NCBI GenBank assembly: GCA_021832305.1
Contig: JAKBLB010000020.1
Location: forward strand, 1-34,016
Direction of reading: 5' to 3'
Length of the DNA: 34,016 nt
Source of the DNA: Pseudomonadota bacterium
GTDB lineage: Bacteria; Pseudomonadota; Gammaproteobacteria; Burkholderiales; Ferrovaceae
A program made the position numbers and the translations under genes. Shown one piece after another: positions 32,964 to 34,016 of this stretch (position 1 is the stretch's first letter; each line of letters starts with the position of its first letter). The notes under the pieces were generated by a model. The model did not search any database and had not been told where the DNA came from. It saw only the letters and a program-made list of their open reading frames with translations.

Positions 32964-34016
32964 ATGGCTTTTACCTGCGTCTACAGTCGGGCCTTGTGGG
33001 GCGCAGAAACCCCGCTGGTGAGGGTGGAAGTCCATTTGTCCGGCGGATTGCCCCAGTTCAACCTGGTGGGGTTGCCAGAGGCAGAGGTGCGCGAGAGTCG
33101 GGATCGGGTACGTGCGGCTTTGAACCACTGCGGTTTCGGTTTTCCCCTCCAGAGGGTGACGGTCAACTTGGCCCCCGCCGAACTTCCCAAGCATTCCAGC
33201 CGTTACGATTTGCCCATTGCCATAGGGATTCTGGCCGCTTCCCATCATTTGCCCCACCTCTTGCTTGAAAACTGGGAATTTGCCGGGGAGCTGGGATTGA
33301 ACGGCGACCTGTGCGCCATTCATGGAGCTTTACCCATGGCGGTGGCGGTGGCGCAGGCAGGACATTGGTTGATGGTGGCACGGGCTTCGGCCCCAGAGGC
33401 GGTGCATGGCTATCCTGCCGGGGTATATGGAGCCACCCACCTGCGTGAGGCATGGGATCATTTGACCGGCAGTTCCCTATTGCCGCCTATCCATCTGATG
33501 CCTCAGGAAATGCCTGCTGCGGTCATGCCGGAAATCGATCTGGCACAGATCCGTGGACAGAGTCAGGCAAAAAGGGTATTGGAAATTGCCGCAGGAGGGC
33601 GTCATCACCTGTTGTTGGTGGGACCTCCGGGAGTCGGGAAATCTCTATTGGCACGTTGTCTGCCGGGCATTTGTACACCCATGACAGAAACGGAAGCATT
33701 GGCCCTGGCTGCCATTCGGGCCGCACATCGTGAAACCGTCGACCCTTCTCTTTGGCGCGTTCGTCCCTTCCGCCATCCACATCATTCCGTGACGACGGCT
33801 GCATTGATGGGGGGAGGACATGGGACTCACCTCCACCCTGGGGAAGTTTCCCTGGCTCATGGGGGAACATTGCACCTGGATGAGTTGGGCGAGTTCCCGA
33901 CGCATTTGCTGGATATGCTGCGAGAACCACTGGAGTCGGGTCAGGTTGCGGTATCCCGGGCGGCACATAAGGTCATCTATCCTGCCCGCTTTCAACTGGT
34001 GGGGGCCATGAATCCC
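32964..34016 (+). CDS. comM: ComM/YifB-family Mg-chelatase-type AAA+ ATPase (partial, runs off the window)
   Basis: The first 351 codons are present and the frame is open to the window edge; full-length relatives are about 500 residues, so roughly 30% is missing. It begins 'MAFTCVYSRALWGAETPLVRVEVHLSGGLPQFNLVGLPEAEVRESRDRVRAAL', the typical ComM N-terminal domain. Walker A 'GPPGVGKSLLARCLPG' and Walker B 'GGTLHLDELGEFP' are intact, as are the 'RPFRHPHHS' and 'GGGHGTHLHPGEVSLAHGG' segments. ComM is a DNA branch-migration helicase promoting integration of transforming DNA. ATG 32964 is preceded by AAAGGG. It begins 143 bp after the sufT-like gene and is probably a separate unit. Confidence 0.94.
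   Translation, partial: MAFTCVYSRALWGAETPLVRVEVHLSGGLPQFNLVGLPEAEVRESRDRVRAALNHCGFGFPLQRVTVNLAPAELPKHSSRYDLPIAIGILAASHHLPHLLLENWEFAGELGLNGDLCAIHGALPMAVAVAQAGHWLMVARASAPEAVHGYPAGVYGATHLREAWDHLTGSSLLPPIHLMPQEMPAAVMPEIDLAQIRGQSQAKRVLEIAAGGRHHLLLVGPPGVGKSLLARCLPGICTPMTETEALALAAIRAAHRETVDPSLWRVRPFRHPHHSVTTAALMGGGHGTHLHPGEVSLAHGGTLHLDELGEFPTHLLDMLREPLESGQVAVSRAAHKVIYPARFQLVGAMNP

Overview
The window reads as a gene-dense piece of a proteobacterial chromosome, most likely betaproteobacterial. The main clues are the gene order aroQ-accB-accC-prmA-...-tpx-pfkB-type kinase, a hemC-hemD-hemX-hemY run, a proteobacterial-type gshA next to gshB, a ferredoxin-fused flavin reductase of the CDP-6-deoxyglucoseen reductase type, and a SUF operon led by an Rrf2-type regulator. 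Base composition looks moderate to moderately high in G+C. A Ferrovum-like acidophile would fit, but this cannot be established from the sequence alone. I see no tRNA, rRNA, CRISPR array, insertion sequence, phage gene or plasmid gene. This is core chromosome plus a short surface-polysaccharide segment.

Layout. (1) 1-5.3 kb is a cell-envelope segment: the tail of a probable glycosyltransferase, an O-antigen ligase-like protein and a GH130-like beta-propeller protein on the + strand, facing a family 9 (heptosyltransferase-type) glycosyltransferase and a secreted acid phosphatase/phospholipase C-type phosphoesterase. The beta-propeller gene is broken by a perfect 109-bp tandem duplication. (2) 5.4-9.4 kb carries a beta-hydroxyacid dehydrogenase, a DUF202 membrane protein, a GDSL lipoprotein esterase, a small proline-rich lipoprotein and apaH. 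(3) 9.4-16.1 kb, all on the - strand, runs in transcription order: an NAD-dependent epimerase-like protein, aroQ, accB, accC, prmA, gcvH, tpx, a PfkB kinase and a plsC-type acyltransferase. (4) 16.1-20.3 kb holds the ferredoxin-flavin reductase, then hemC-hemD-hemX-hemY on the - strand with an unusually short hemY. (5) 20.4-26.4 kb holds ppc and a Ddl-type ligase (+), facing gshA-gshB (-). (6) 26.5-32.8 kb is a complete-looking SUF iron-sulfur operon: regulator, sufB, sufC, sufD, sufS, sufU, sufT-like, with a strong sigma70-like promoter. (7) The window ends inside comM.

The genes are tightly packed. Six neighbouring same-strand pairs overlap by the four-base ATGA arrangement. All five convergent gene pairs overlap tail to tail (9-58 bp), leaving no room for conventional terminators between them. 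The features most worth a second look are the 109-bp frameshifting duplication, the truncated HemY, the repeat over the -10 region of the SUF promoter, gcvH lodged between prmA and tpx, and the small lipoprotein translationally coupled to apaH. I found no convincing new multi-gene defence or mobile system.
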